Of a stretch of DNA of 64,000 bases, positions 42,213-51,366 are shown one piece after another (the stretch's first letter is position 1; every line of letters begins with the position of its first letter). Under the pieces are notes generated by a model that saw only the letters and a program-made list of their open reading frames with translations, searched no databases and was not told where the DNA came from. The DNA comes from a bacterium (lineage in GTDB: Bacteria > Bacteroidota > Bacteroidia > B-17B0 > Aurantibacillaceae), in NCBI GenBank assembly GCA_029945625.1, contig JAQSCW010000047.1, forward strand, positions 1 through 64,000, read 5' to 3'. Position numbers and translations under genes: made by a program.

Positions 42213-42521
42213 CTATGCGTCAAAGGTTAATTTGAGATGCCCGCCCAGACCTTCGCGGATAATACGAAGAAGTGTCGATAGTTTGATGTCACTCGCGTCA
42301 TTTTCAATTCTCGAAATGTAATTTTTGGTCGTCCCGATTTTTGTCGCAAGCTCTTCTTGTGTCAGGTGTTGATTTTTACGAGCCTCTTGAATGAGTACGC
42401 CAATTTTGAATGCCTCAAACTCTTCCTCGTATTTATTTCTGTCCGCTGAGCCATTTTTGCCATATTTTTTGTCGAGATGGCTGTCCCAGGAAACTAGTTT
42501 GTTATTTTTCTTTGTCGCCAT
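42213..42521 (-). CDS. HigA-like antitoxin, XRE helix-turn-helix
   Basis: A 102-residue DNA-binding protein with an XRE helix-turn-helix (LTQEELATKIGTTKNYISRIEND, about 53-75) and the LGGHLKLTF ending seen in HigA-type antitoxins. It would neutralise the toxin from the gene just upstream (20-base overlap) and repress the shared promoter. Its stop is about 17 bases from the attC-like core, the spacing of cassette genes. Confidence 0.85.
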   Translation of the reverse strand: MATKKNNKLVSWDSHLDKKYGKNGSADRNKYEEEFEAFKIGVLIQEARKNQHLTQEELATKIGTTKNYISRIENDASDIKLSTLLRIIREGLGGHLKLTFDA

Positions 42522-42849
42522 GATATTGTTTTTTTAATCGTTCTGCTCTTTCTATTTCTTGTCTCGGAGCCTTGTCGGTTTTTTTCTGAAAGCCATTGAG
42601 AAGAATAACTAATTGACCTTTGTCAAATAAGCAAAAAATACGGTAGATGTCGCTACCAACTTTTACTCGCATTTCATAAAGTCCGTCGGTGCATTCAAGA
42701 TGCTTAAAGAACTTCTCCAGAACTATTCTCAGTGTCCGAACCAAACCAATTACCCAATCTATTTTATCCTGAACTTGTTTCGTCTGTGAATTATAGAACT
42801 CCCAAAAGGAATCTCCATAAACGTATGCTGTCCTGATAAAATTACTCAC
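42502..42849 (-). CDS. HigB/RelE-superfamily toxin
   Basis: A 115-residue protein of the Gp49/HigB type: KIDWVIGLVRTLRIVLEKFFKHLECTDGLYEMRV, then YRIFCLFDKGQLVILLNGFQKKT, then IERAERLKKQY. Such toxins cut mRNA on the ribosome. The start is GTG at 42849, right after the promoter. Toxin first, antitoxin second is the higBA order. Confidence 0.85.
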   Translation of the reverse strand: MSNFIRTAYVYGDSFWEFYNSQTKQVQDKIDWVIGLVRTLRIVLEKFFKHLECTDGLYEMRVKVGSDIYRIFCLFDKGQLVILLNGFQKKTDKAPRQEIERAERLKKQYHGDKEK

Positions 42850-42853
42850 AGGT

Positions 42854-42884
42854 CAAAGTTACCTGTTCGGGTAACAAAAAGCAA
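42854..42884 (-). promoter_or_regulatory. Promoter with palindromic operator for the toxin-antitoxin pair
   Basis: On the minus strand TTG (42884-42882), 20 bases, then TAACTTTG (42861-42854). An 18-base palindrome GTTACC-N6-GGTAAC (42858-42875) overlaps the -7 box and is a likely antitoxin operator. GTG 42849 begins within 5 bases of the -7 box. Confidence 0.6.
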
Positions 42885-42935
42885 GGCTTTTAACAAATAA
42901 ATTTTCAAGAGGTTTTCGTCCGCATGCCGCCTATC

Positions 42936-43310
42936 ATGAGAGCACTGCTCATTTTTATTTTGTCCAGCACTTTCCTTTCAGCTCAAATTCCTGAGGCCAT
43001 CCATTCCAAGGCGGAGGCTCATGTTATGATTGATTCGCTATATCAGAAACTAAAACGTGGAGCCAACTTCGCTCAGCTCGCTAACCTCAGATCAGAAGAT
43101 CCCGGCACCGCAGGAAAAGGGGGATTGTATTCTAAGTGCAAAAAGGGAACATTTACACCCGAATTTGAAGCCGCTCTTGAAAAATTAAAAGTGAATCAAA
43201 TCTCCCCACCCTTTGAAACCCCCTACGGATTTCAAATTGCAAAACTAATCAGCAAACAGGGGGACACGTTTACGGTGCGGCATATTCTGATTCGATTCAA
43301 GGAAGAGTAA
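42936..43310 (+). CDS. Parvulin-type peptidyl-prolyl isomerase
   Basis: About 124 residues (ATG 42936, or ATG 42924 for four more). A short signal peptide (MRALLIFILSSTFLSA) leads into a PpiC/parvulin domain: ANFAQLANLRSEDPGTAGKGGLY, then EFEAALEKLKVNQISPPFETPYGFQIAKL. It would act in the periplasm on folding of exported proteins. The segment DTFTVRHILIRFKEE at the end looks like the start strand of the same domain placed last. A secretion or outer-membrane folding role is likely. Confidence 0.8.
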   Translation: MRALLIFILSSTFLSAQIPEAIHSKAEAHVMIDSLYQKLKRGANFAQLANLRSEDPGTAGKGGLYSKCKKGTFTPEFEAALEKLKVNQISPPFETPYGFQIAKLISKQGDTFTVRHILIRFKEE

Positions 43311-43459
43311 TTCCATTTATTTTATTTTAACCAAGGAGCGGCGCCGACATTTGCAATTAGCCCGCATTACCGTAAAAAGGTAACGCATGCGTTAAATCAC
43401 CTTCAAATATGCAATAATTCACCTTCTAGCTCGTTTTAATACCCTAATTTTGTGTCGCT

Positions 43460-44404
43460 ATGAAAACAATTAATAAACTGGCGGGTATAGTAAGTTTTCT
43501 TTTTGCTTGCACCCCCCTATTGGCTCAAGAGCAGCCAACAGTTCAACCTACTCCCACAAAAAGAATAGTTGTCAACGATTTTTTCATCCAATCGGGCATG
43601 TTTGCTACTCAACAAGGCCTGGCCACTGCTGTCGACTTTAGAAAATTGGCGCCTCAGTCGGCACTTCTTAAATCAGACCTCAGCACCTACAATACGGCCG
43701 CCTATCCCTCCTTCCACGCCAATACAATGCTGTCGGTATTACTAGGTTTACAATTTCTTGATAAAGAAAAAAAAGCCTACAAAGCGAACCCACTTTTGCG
43801 TTTGGGTTTTAGTTATATGAAAGCGAGTGCACTTAGTGCCGATCTCACAAAAACTTTCACTAAACCCTTCGACACCTTGATTTCCTCCCATAACAATCCG
43901 CCTACCTATGTGGATTCAAGCACGACGCGTACCTACAATATGAATTATTCTTCCGAACAAATCCGTCTCGATGCGTCATTGTTGTTTCGATCGAACCCCG
44001 AAGCACGCTGGTCGCTGTTCACCGGCTTTGGTGTAACTCTAGGAGCTTCACTCAACGCCAAAACGGATATCAGTTACAATGTGTATCAAAGCACCAGCAA
44101 TGAAAACACATCCACTAGCTATAGTGGTTCGGGCAACGGTTTTGGCTATAGTTTTTATTATAATGAAAATACGTCTTCCGATGTTTATAAAACAGAATCG
44201 TTCCGAAACAGTAACAATGTAGGCGTCTCGGCCTATATTCCTTTAGGAGTTGATTTTAGAATTGGTAAAAAAAGGCCATTTTGGAAAATGAGTCATCTGT
44301 TTCTCGAATCCCGTCCGGGTTTGAACTGGACATCCATTCCTGAATTACGTACCGTAGCAGGAGCCTGCATTCAACTTGGATTTGGTTACAGAGCACACTT
44401 CTAG
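43460..44404 (+). CDS. Hypothetical outer-membrane protein
   Basis: A 314-residue protein with a signal peptide (to about residue 22, FACTPLLAQ) and beta-strand-rich sequence ending in an aromatic residue (IQLGFGYRAHF), typical of Bacteroidota outer-membrane barrels. The segment around residues 150-255 is rich in Ser, Asn, Tyr and Thr and may be a surface loop. A TAATTTTG box (43445-43452) could be its promoter. No family is recognised. Confidence 0.7.
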   Translation: MKTINKLAGIVSFLFACTPLLAQEQPTVQPTPTKRIVVNDFFIQSGMFATQQGLATAVDFRKLAPQSALLKSDLSTYNTAAYPSFHANTMLSVLLGLQFLDKEKKAYKANPLLRLGFSYMKASALSADLTKTFTKPFDTLISSHNNPPTYVDSSTTRTYNMNYSSEQIRLDASLLFRSNPEARWSLFTGFGVTLGASLNAKTDISYNVYQSTSNENTSTSYSGSGNGFGYSFYYNENTSSDVYKTESFRNSNNVGVSAYIPLGVDFRIGKKRPFWKMSHLFLESRPGLNWTSIPELRTVAGACIQLGFGYRAHF

Positions 44405-44732
44405 ACATCAAAAAAGAAGATCAAACATCAGAATTTTACTCCGAGTATCACCACAACGTCTACGTGTTCAACTTTCCTTTAAAAGTTGAGAATGCCTCAG
44501 GCTCGCCTGTTTCCGTTGTTCTTCCGAATTACCAATCCCTCTGCCGATAGAGCGCTGTTTTAGCTTTCCGGAATTGCAACGTGGTCCCCGTATGGGCCTG
44601 CAAATACCAAACGTCATTCTCTATCAATTCTCTCCTTTGGCGCTCAAATTAACGTTTAGAAAATTCAGGAATTCAAAATTATGATAAATTTGCAGAACTG
44701 ATGACTACTTTGGAACCAATACCCGCGCTCGC
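44405..44732. other. Gap before the LRR gene
   Basis: No gene is seen. A TAAATTTG box at 44685-44692 matches the -7 element of Bacteroidota promoters, 40 bases before the next start. No clear -33 partner is found. Confidence 0.4.
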
Positions 44733-46019
44733 ATGAGAAACATTTCTTTCCTTGTTTTTCTTGTTTTTTTCCAGCTGCTAAAGTCCCAAACTTATGTGCT
44801 TATCCCCGACTTCCGATTTGCCTCTTACCTCCGCGCTTTTTATGTGCCGGCAGCCATGAAGGGCGATTCGCTCGACATCAGTCATCCATTGGTGACAACA
44901 GGCACAAAAAGCATTGTGGTGCGCAATCCCGTGTATTCGCCCGCTATGGACGGTGGTGTAAAAGACATTAACGGCATTCAGTATTTCAAAGCTCTTACGT
45001 ATTTAGATTGCAGCCTTAACCAATCGCTCACCGCATTGCCTGTTTTACCCCAGCAACTAACAGACTTGATTTGCAAAGGGACCTCCATTAAAACGTTTCC
45101 TGCCCTTCCAAAAACACTGATTAATTTTGATTGCAGTTACGCGCGTGTACGCACACTCCCCGCTTTGCCTGCATCGCTTCTTTATTTGAATTGTGATTTT
45201 GACAGTTTGAAAACACTTCCCGTTTTACCGGGCACACTGCGAATATTATATTGCCGAGCCAATTTATTGAACAGTCTTCCCGCACGACCCGCCTCGCTGA
45301 GGGACATCGACTTTAGTTATAACTTCATTACCACTGTTCCAAAAATGCCCGATTCCCTTTTTGTATTGGATTGTAGTTCAAATTCTGTTGTAGCGCTTCC
45401 TTCACCCCTGCCTTCTGCTCTTAAAATATTGAGGTGTGACAGTAATTCCATTTCATGTCTTCCTTTATTACCGGCCACACTCAAAGCCTTGAACTGCAGT
45501 TGGAATCCACTCACTAATCTTCCGACATTACCGTCGGCGCTCGAGGAATTATATTGCATTGAAGCGAGGATCAACTGTTTTCCCGAATTTCCGGCTTCCA
45601 TTTTACCTGCCTATTCGCTTCCTCTGGAGACAGGTCCCGCTTACTTAAGATATTCTATTCGCATAGAAGGCAATCCGGCAAAATGTGTGCCAAATCATTT
45701 ACCCGAATGCATGCGACCCCAAGAATTGGCGATGCCACTTTGTACTCCGGACCAATGTTCAGAGGTAGAACGTGAAGGAAGTTGCGGTGTTGAACTTGCG
45801 CTTTATCCAAATCCAACTCATGGTACATTCACAATCCAACTCGACAAACCCATGTCGGCTACCGCACAGGTATATGATTTGAACGGAAACCTCATTTTGG
45901 AACAAAGCGGAAACAAAAAGCTGGTTATTAATTCCGGTTTTATTGCAGATGGCCTCTACCTCGTGAGAATTAGCACGGAAGAAGGAATCTTCAATAAAAA
46001 AGTGATAATCATGAAATAA
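44733..46019 (+). CDS. Secreted leucine-rich-repeat protein with T9SS tag
   Basis: A 428-residue protein with a signal peptide (to about 18). From about residue 85 to 290 there are some ten copies of a 20-21-residue repeat of the form LP-xLPxxLxxLxC, with LPALPASLLYLNCDFDSLKT as an example; this resembles the short LRR of YopM/IpaH proteins. The last ~80 residues are a T9SS type A tag (LALYPNPTHGTF ... DGLYLVRISTEEGIFNKKVIIM). It is probably a surface-exposed binding protein. Confidence 0.85.
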   Translation: MRNISFLVFLVFFQLLKSQTYVLIPDFRFASYLRAFYVPAAMKGDSLDISHPLVTTGTKSIVVRNPVYSPAMDGGVKDINGIQYFKALTYLDCSLNQSLTALPVLPQQLTDLICKGTSIKTFPALPKTLINFDCSYARVRTLPALPASLLYLNCDFDSLKTLPVLPGTLRILYCRANLLNSLPARPASLRDIDFSYNFITTVPKMPDSLFVLDCSSNSVVALPSPLPSALKILRCDSNSISCLPLLPATLKALNCSWNPLTNLPTLPSALEELYCIEARINCFPEFPASILPAYSLPLETGPAYLRYSIRIEGNPAKCVPNHLPECMRPQELAMPLCTPDQCSEVEREGSCGVELALYPNPTHGTFTIQLDKPMSATAQVYDLNGNLILEQSGNKKLVINSGFIADGLYLVRISTEEGIFNKKVIIMK

Positions 46020-46572
46020 GCACGAGTGTAACTATAGAATTTAAGTGAATCTCAAAAAAATATTTTTTTCCCTTTAGGGCCTCCCAATAAAGGATTTGTC
46101 CGGATGAACAAATTCAATCGTACAACAGGCTTTTTTAATTAAAGGTGGTTTCTGTTTATTAACACGGTAGACGCAGAGGTAGGCACGGAGAAAAAAAACA
46201 CTTTCTTCAAATCATCATTTAGTTATTAAGCGCAGCGTTTATCACAAGAATTATTTTCGAAGAACCTCATTTTTAATTTTTCATTATTAATTCATAATTC
46301 CTCTTGAGTTTATGCCTCTTTTTAACCACAAAGGACACAAAGTTTTACACAAAGAGCACAGAGAAGAGTAGAGCCCTTTGTGTCCTTTGTGTCCTTCCTT
46401 TGTGTGCTTTGTGCCCGTCCGAACGGCATAAAATGATTTTTGTTCCGGCCGGGCGGGGTTTATGCCTCTACGACCGCATAGGGCACAGAGCTAGGCCCAG
46501 AGAAGAACAATTTCACTCATTTTTAATTTTTCATTATTAATTCATAATTCCTCTTGGGTTTCAGTTTCTTTG
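46020..46572. repeat. Repeat-rich gap
   Basis: A 43-base direct repeat (46268-46310 and 46518-46560, starting CATTTTTAATTTTTCATT) flanks a segment of CACAAAGG-type simple repeats. The part near 46416-46456 (CCGTCCGAACGGCATAAAAT...) recurs inverted at about 54020-54065. No gene is seen. Confidence 0.55.
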
Positions 46573-47271
46573 TCAGGCCCCTATTTCCTCCATCAACACC
46601 TTTAACTCCGCTTCTGTTAAATCACGCCACTCCCCCGGTTTTAATTTACCAAGCTGAATGTTCATCACACGCACACGTTGTAGTTTGATAACCTGATAAT
46701 CATACGCATTGCACATACGACGAATCTGACGGTTCATACCCTGAGTGAGGGTGATCCTGAAAATACGTTTAGCATTGGGTTCCAGACTCACTTTACACGG
46801 TTTGGTCATCTCCCCTTGCAAATCGATCCCCTTCTCAATTTCATTTAAGAATTGTTTTCGGACCGGAAGATTTAAGGTAACAATATATTCCTTCTCATGA
46901 CCATGTGCTGCATTGGCGATCTTATCTATGAGTTCGCCCTGATTGGTGAGTAGGATGAGGCCTTCTGAATCTTTGTCGAGACGACCAACGGGATAAATTT
47001 TTTCGGCATGATCGATGGCATCCACAATATTTCCCGGAATCTTTTCGGTAGTACACACAATGCCTTTCGGTTTGTTATACACAATAAAGGTAGGTACAAA
47101 CGTTCGCGGTTTTAATTCCTCGCCATCAATTACAATCACATCGCCCTCTTTGTATTTGGTGCTGAAGTTAGCCACTTTGCCATTTACCAAAACCTTTTTC
47201 TCTTCCAGTAGGTCGCAGGCTTTTCGCCGCGAGGTATATCCGTAATAGGCAATGTATTTATCAATTTTCAT
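46573..47271 (-). CDS. rluF: 23S rRNA pseudouridine synthase, RluF type
   Basis: A 232-residue RsuA-family enzyme. Residues 1-50 are an S4 RNA-binding domain (KIDKYIAYYGYTSRRKACDLLEE), followed by YNKPKGIV and the catalytic GRLDKDSEGLILLTN with its Asp. QGMNRQIRRMCNAYDYQVIKLQR matches the RluB/E/F branch, closest to RluF. It converts a uridine in 23S rRNA to pseudouridine. It stands alone, divergent from the methyltransferase gene. Confidence 0.92.
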   Translation of the reverse strand: MKIDKYIAYYGYTSRRKACDLLEEKKVLVNGKVANFSTKYKEGDVIVIDGEELKPRTFVPTFIVYNKPKGIVCTTEKIPGNIVDAIDHAEKIYPVGRLDKDSEGLILLTNQGELIDKIANAAHGHEKEYIVTLNLPVRKQFLNEIEKGIDLQGEMTKPCKVSLEPNAKRIFRITLTQGMNRQIRRMCNAYDYQVIKLQRVRVMNIQLGKLKPGEWRDLTEAELKVLMEEIGA

Positions 47272-47395
47272 GTGTTTCGTTTTTTTGCAAAAAAAGAGGT
47301 CCGGGTCCCCTCGCCTTGTATTATTGGTAAATTTATCACTAAGTTTGTTGAGAAAGTACTTTTATTTTCGGAACACAATCATAGGACCCAAGAAC

Positions 47396-48124
47396 ATGAA
47401 CAACGTAAAAGAACACTACGAGAAGCATCTGGCCAATTTTTATTCCTGGATGGCGGGCGATTTTACCAAACTACAAGTAGAACATCAACAATTTCTTGAA
47501 ACGCATAAGATAAAGCCGCTGCTAACTAAAGTGGCCCTGGACCTTGGCGCGGGGCATGGCCTGCAGAGTGTTTCCCTAGCACATGTGGGGTTTTCGGTGA
47601 CGGCTATTGACATAAATATTCACTTACTCACCGAATTAAAAATAAATGGGGCCGATTTGAAGATCAATACCGTGAAAGATGATATTCGGAATGTATCCAA
47701 CTACAAAACTCTAAAACCGGAGCTCATCATCTGTTGGGGCGATACCTTGACGCACCTTGAAAATGGCAAAGAAATTGACTTGTTTTTAAAAGAAAGCTGT
47801 GAGATGTTGCCTTCGGGAGGCAAAATCCTTCTATCGTTTCGCGATTATGCTCAAAAACTAAATGGCGATGAACGTTTTATTCCGGTGAAAAGTGATGAGA
47901 ACCGCATTTTGACATGTTTTTTGGAATACCTCCCCACGCAGGTCCGGGTGACGGATTTGCTTCATGAAAAAACCAAAAATGGCTGGCAACAAAAAATCAG
48001 TTCGTATTATAAATTCAGGATCTCGCAGGATGAGGTAATAGACATGCTCCTTCGCAATAAGATGAAAATTGAATTTTGCGGAAAGGAAAAGGGGATGATA
48101 GCGATTATTGGGGTGAAAAATTAG
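47396..48124 (+). CDS. Class I SAM-dependent methyltransferase
   Basis: About 242 residues from ATG 47396; upstream frame to 47252 overlaps the neighbouring start region and is not needed. The SAM motif is VALDLGAGHGLQSVSLA, with TAIDIN as motif II and IICWGDTLTHL as motif IV. LSFRDYAQKL and the end FCGKEKGMIAIIGVK are typical of small-molecule methyltransferases. Substrate unknown. Confidence 0.8.
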   Translation: MNNVKEHYEKHLANFYSWMAGDFTKLQVEHQQFLETHKIKPLLTKVALDLGAGHGLQSVSLAHVGFSVTAIDINIHLLTELKINGADLKINTVKDDIRNVSNYKTLKPELIICWGDTLTHLENGKEIDLFLKESCEMLPSGGKILLSFRDYAQKLNGDERFIPVKSDENRILTCFLEYLPTQVRVTDLLHEKTKNGWQQKISSYYKFRISQDEVIDMLLRNKMKIEFCGKEKGMIAIIGVKN

Positions 48125-48248
48125 TTTGATGCTAAAATTTCAGGTGGTTCTGTACTAATCAGGTCTGGTTTCAATTCATCAAAAACCGGTAAATCCGCCC
48201 CCAAACAGCCCATTTTTTAACCATTCATAAAAAATATTCGATTTTTCT

Positions 48249-48280
48249 TGTTTTTTCGTTTTTTTGTTTGATACCTTTGT
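48249..48280 (+). promoter_or_regulatory. Promoter of the SPFH gene
   Basis: TTG (48249-48251), a 21-base spacer and TACCTTTG (48273-48280) fit the Bacteroidota promoter. The start codon is 20 bases beyond. Confidence 0.5.
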
Positions 48281-48299
48281 GATATCATTTTAATATCAT

Positions 48300-49154
48300 A
48301 TGAACGAAGAAAAAACCATCCAGCCTATTTCCGGATACGGAATGCTGGTACTCTGCTTAGTAATTATAGCTGTTGCTGTGGCTTGTTTTGCCACCCTTCA
48401 TCCAATCCCGGGAGTTATTCTCGCGCCTGTATTTATTTTCCTCATCCGCGGATTTGTAATTATCAATCCCAATGAAGCCATTGTTTTGGTGTTGTTCGGA
48501 ACTTATAAGGGTTCTGTCAAAATCAGCGGTTTCCACTGGGTGAACCCATTTTGTTTACGCACTCCCATTTCATTACGGGCACGTAACCTCAACGGTCAGT
48601 CGTTAAAAGTTAACGATAAAATTGGGAATCCGGTAGAGATTGCCGCCGTAATTGTGTGGCAGGTGCAGGACACCGCCAAAGCGGCTTTTGAAGTGGACGA
48701 TTATACCAAATATGTAAACATACAAAGTGAGGCCGCTGTGCGTCACCTAGCAGGTATTTGTCCGTACGATAATTTTGAAGAAGAAAATGCTGACATCACC
48801 TTACGTGGTGGTGCCGATAAAGTGACTGCCTTGTTGGAAACCGAATTAAATGAACGTTTGGCTCCGGCAGGTATTAAAGTCATTGAAGCGCGCATCTCTC
48901 ACCTCGCGTATGCGCAGGAAATTGCAGGCGCCATGTTGCGTCGTCAGCAAGCTACCGCGGTGGTGGCAGCACGTCGTCAAATTGTGGAAGGCGCCGTAGG
49001 CATGGTAGAAATGGCTCTGGCCAAATTATCAGAACGTGAAATTGTACATCTCGACGAAGAACGCAAGGCCGCCATGGTAAGTAATTTACTGGTAGTGTTA
49101 TGCGGCGATAAAGAAGTGAGTCCCGTCGTAAATACAGGTACCCTGCATCATTAG
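48300..49154 (+). CDS. SPFH/Band 7 family membrane protein
   Basis: A 284-residue stomatin/prohibitin-type protein. Two hydrophobic segments (about 12-30 and 34-52) lead into the SPFH domain: [30 protein letters not shown], then [25 protein letters not shown]. The C-terminal helix ([34 protein letters not shown]) is the usual coiled coil. It probably organises membrane microdomains. It precedes a ribbon-helix-helix gene with 3 bases between them. Confidence 0.88.
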   Translation: MNEEKTIQPISGYGMLVLCLVIIAVAVACFATLHPIPGVILAPVFIFLIRGFVIINPNEAIVLVLFGTYKGSVKISGFHWVNPFCLRTPISLRARNLNGQSLKVNDKIGNPVEIAAVIVWQVQDTAKAAFEVDDYTKYVNIQSEAAVRHLAGICPYDNFEEENADITLRGGADKVTALLETELNERLAPAGIKVIEARISHLAYAQEIAGAMLRRQQATAVVAARRQIVEGAVGMVEMALAKLSEREIVHLDEERKAAMVSNLLVVLCGDKEVSPVVNTGTLHH

Positions 49155-49157
49155 AGC

Positions 49158-49337
49158 ATGGCTGAAAAAAAAGCATTTGTATTGCGGATCAATGCCGACA
49201 CCTTGAAAGAACTTCAGCGCTGGGCCGATGATGAATTCAGGAGTGTGAATGGTCAGATCGAGTATTTATTGCAACAAGCCATTCAGGAGAAAAGAAATTC
49301 GAAGAATAAAACGAAGAAGTCGGGAACAAAATCTTAG
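49158..49337 (+). CDS. Arc-type ribbon-helix-helix protein
   Basis: A 59-residue frame, ATG 49158, TAG 49335-49337. FVLRINADTLKELQRWADDEFRSVNGQIEYLLQQAI is a classic Arc/MetJ ribbon-helix-helix; a Lys-rich tail follows. It follows the SPFH gene stop by 3 bases, a pairing common in bacteria, though the reason is unknown. It likely binds DNA as a dimer. Confidence 0.8.
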   Translation: MAEKKAFVLRINADTLKELQRWADDEFRSVNGQIEYLLQQAIQEKRNSKNKTKKSGTKS

Positions 49338-49394
49338 TCGTACATTCCGCACTTTTAATGCGAGGCCAAACATTTTGCTCTTATATTTAAGGCG

Positions 49395-49919
49395 GTGAAT
49401 TTTGAGGAATTATATCATGCACATAAAAAAATGGTGTATAACCTGGCGCTTCAATATGTTCAGCACAGCGAGGATGCACAGGAAATAAGTCAGGATGTGT
49501 TTGTGAGTATTCATCAAAATCTGGCCTCTTTTGAAAATCGCTCTAAACTAAGTACCTGGATCTACAGAATTACCATCAATAAATCACTTGATTTTATCAA
49601 AACTAAAAAACGAAAAAAACGTTTTGGATTTTTTACCGCCCTTTTTCACGAAGAAAGCGGAGAGATCATTCACGAGGCCGCCAGTTTCGACCATCCCGGA
49701 ATCTTGATGGAACACAAGGAAGCTTTTGAAACCCTATTTAAGTTAATCAATGAGCTCCCGGTAAACCAAAGAACCGCCCTTATTTTGAGTAAAATTGAAC
49801 AAAAACCGCAATCGGAGGTGGCCGAGATCATGAATCTGAGTGTAAAAGCAGTGGAATCGCTGATCCAACGCGCCAAAACCAATCTGACCCAAAAATTAAA
49901 AAACAACGAAGGAATCTAA
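49395..49919 (+). CDS. ECF RNA polymerase sigma factor
   Basis: A 174-residue sigma-70 family factor of the extracytoplasmic group, starting GTG at 49395. Region 2 runs from YHAHKKMVYNLALQYVQHSEDAQEISQDVFVSIHQNL and region 4 from ELPVNQRTALILSKIEQKPQSEVAEIMNLSVKAVESLIQRAKTNL. It heads a tight operon of five more genes and presumably controls it. Confidence 0.93.
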   Translation: MNFEELYHAHKKMVYNLALQYVQHSEDAQEISQDVFVSIHQNLASFENRSKLSTWIYRITINKSLDFIKTKKRKKRFGFFTALFHEESGEIIHEAASFDHPGILMEHKEAFETLFKLINELPVNQRTALILSKIEQKPQSEVAEIMNLSVKAVESLIQRAKTNLTQKLKNNEGI

Positions 49920-49949
49920 AAATAATGTCGTCATATAATACCAAGAGCC

Positions 49950-50225
49950 ATGAACACAAATAATATATCGCCCAATTTGGATCTTCTTGATCGCATCAAA
50001 CAGGTGGATGCTCCCGCATTTTTATTCACCAGAATTCGGTCAAAAATCGAATCCACAAATAACATACGCTTTTCTGCACCTTGGGTTGTTGCGGGCAGCT
50101 TCGTTTTGCTCGTGGTAGTTCTCCTTAATGTTACCATCGTGTTTGGAAACAACAAAACAGATGTAAAGAACAACAACCTGTCGCAATCATTGAATTTAAT
50201 GTCCGATAATACGCTCTACAAATGA
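49950..50225 (+). CDS. Small membrane protein, probable anti-sigma partner
   Basis: A 91-residue protein with one transmembrane helix (about 46-66, VVAGSFVLLVVVLLNVTIVF) and a short N-terminal cytoplasmic part. Place directly after the sigma gene and topology fit an anti-sigma factor, but the protein is smaller than usual and has no zinc motif. It overlaps the next gene by four bases (ATGA). Confidence 0.65.
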   Translation: MNTNNISPNLDLLDRIKQVDAPAFLFTRIRSKIESTNNIRFSAPWVVAGSFVLLVVVLLNVTIVFGNNKTDVKNNNLSQSLNLMSDNTLYK

Positions 50226-50668
50226 ATAAAGTCAGATTTTTAAGTATCGTTGTTATTGCACTACTGTTATCTAATGCTCTGCTCATTGGTTTTATAGTGA
50301 TGCGCAAACCGCCCGGCGGTCCAAGAGATCTTATTATTAAAAAACTGCATTTAGATGCTCAGCAAATAAAAGCCTATGAGCCGCTTATACAATGGCATCA
50401 ATCAGAGATCAAAAAAACACAGGATCAGATGATGAGTTTAAAAAACCAATTGTATTCCGGACTCATATCACCGGCAAAGCTTTCGGTGAAAGACTCGCTG
50501 ATTAAGGAGATCAATAACCTGCAAGTTCGCATGGAGTATATTCATTACAAACATTTTGAGGACATTCATCGTCTCTGTCGACCCGATCAGGAAGAAGCTT
50601 TTAAAGAACTGAGTCTGGAAATTGCCCGTTTATTCTCTCCTCGTCCCGGAAAAGAAATGCATAAATGA
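50222..50668 (+). CDS. Periplasmic Spy/CnrR-like helical protein
   Basis: A 148-residue protein with an N-terminal membrane anchor (about 7-27) and a helical periplasmic part with the LHLDAQQIKAYEPLIQWHQSEIKK and FEDIHRLCRPDQEEAFKEL stretches of the Spy/CnrR heavy-metal sensor fold. His and Cys residues could bind metal. It may sense copper or stress and signal to the anti-sigma partner. ATGA overlaps join it to both neighbours. Confidence 0.72.
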   Translation: MNKVRFLSIVVIALLLSNALLIGFIVMRKPPGGPRDLIIKKLHLDAQQIKAYEPLIQWHQSEIKKTQDQMMSLKNQLYSGLISPAKLSVKDSLIKEINNLQVRMEYIHYKHFEDIHRLCRPDQEEAFKELSLEIARLFSPRPGKEMHK

Positions 50669-51366
50669 AGAACTTGCAATTGAGTTTATTATTTGTCCTC
50701 TTGTGCAGTGGGCATTTTCTTTTTTCTCAAACATATAAAATATGCCAGCTTCATATCTTGGCGCGATATGGCAATGCAGCACTCCGACTCTCAGAGCAGC
50801 CAAATATTCTTCGCAGTTCGGATTCACTACAGCTTGAAACTTTGAAATTTTATTTGTCTAAGCTCGAATTGGCAAACAAAGGAAAATTAGTATATCAAGA
50901 ACCAACTAGTTTTCATCTGATCGATGCGGCTAATGAAAATTCATTATTAGTTTCTTTCTCTATTCCTTCTCAAGTAACCTTCGACGAGTTGCGCTTCGAT
51001 CTTGGTATTGATAGTCTTACCAATGTTTCCGGGGCCATGGGAGGCGACCTTGATCCCACCAAAGGCATGTACTGGACCTGGCAAAATGGTTATATTAATT
51101 TTAAGATAGAAGGTAAGAGCAAATTCTGTAAGAGCAGAAATCACCAATTTCAATTTCACCTCGGAGGTTATCAATACCCTTTTTCAACTGTGCGGCATCT
51201 TCATTTTGAAGTAGCAAGTTCTGATAACATGACATTGAAAGTGGATGTAAAAAAACTGCTGGATGAGATCGACCTCTCTCAACAAGATCATGTGGTGTCA
51301 CCCGGTAAACCCGCAGTACTACTTTCTGAAAAATTGGGACAAATCTTTAGCATTGAAAAACAATGA
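50665..51366 (+). CDS. MbnP-like copper protein
   Basis: A 233-residue exported protein (signal peptide to about residue 21). FDLGIDSLTNVSGAMGGDLD and the aromatic MYWTWQNGYINFKI segment are the signature of the MbnP family. Known MbnP proteins are oxidised at a Trp by the di-haem partner MbnH and then bind copper. The MbnH-like gene follows with an ATGA overlap, which supports the pairing. The role here is inferred. Confidence 0.85.
   Translation: MKNLQLSLLFVLLCSGHFLFSQTYKICQLHILARYGNAALRLSEQPNILRSSDSLQLETLKFYLSKLELANKGKLVYQEPTSFHLIDAANENSLLVSFSIPSQVTFDELRFDLGIDSLTNVSGAMGGDLDPTKGMYWTWQNGYINFKIEGKSKFCKSRNHQFQFHLGGYQYPFSTVRHLHFEVASSDNMTLKVDVKKLLDEIDLSQQDHVVSPGKPAVLLSEKLGQIFSIEKQ

Noticed and set aside
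46304-46540. Plus-strand frame of 78 codons and similar frames at 53950-54331
   Set aside because: They are translations of CACAAAGG simple repeats and their inverse copy.
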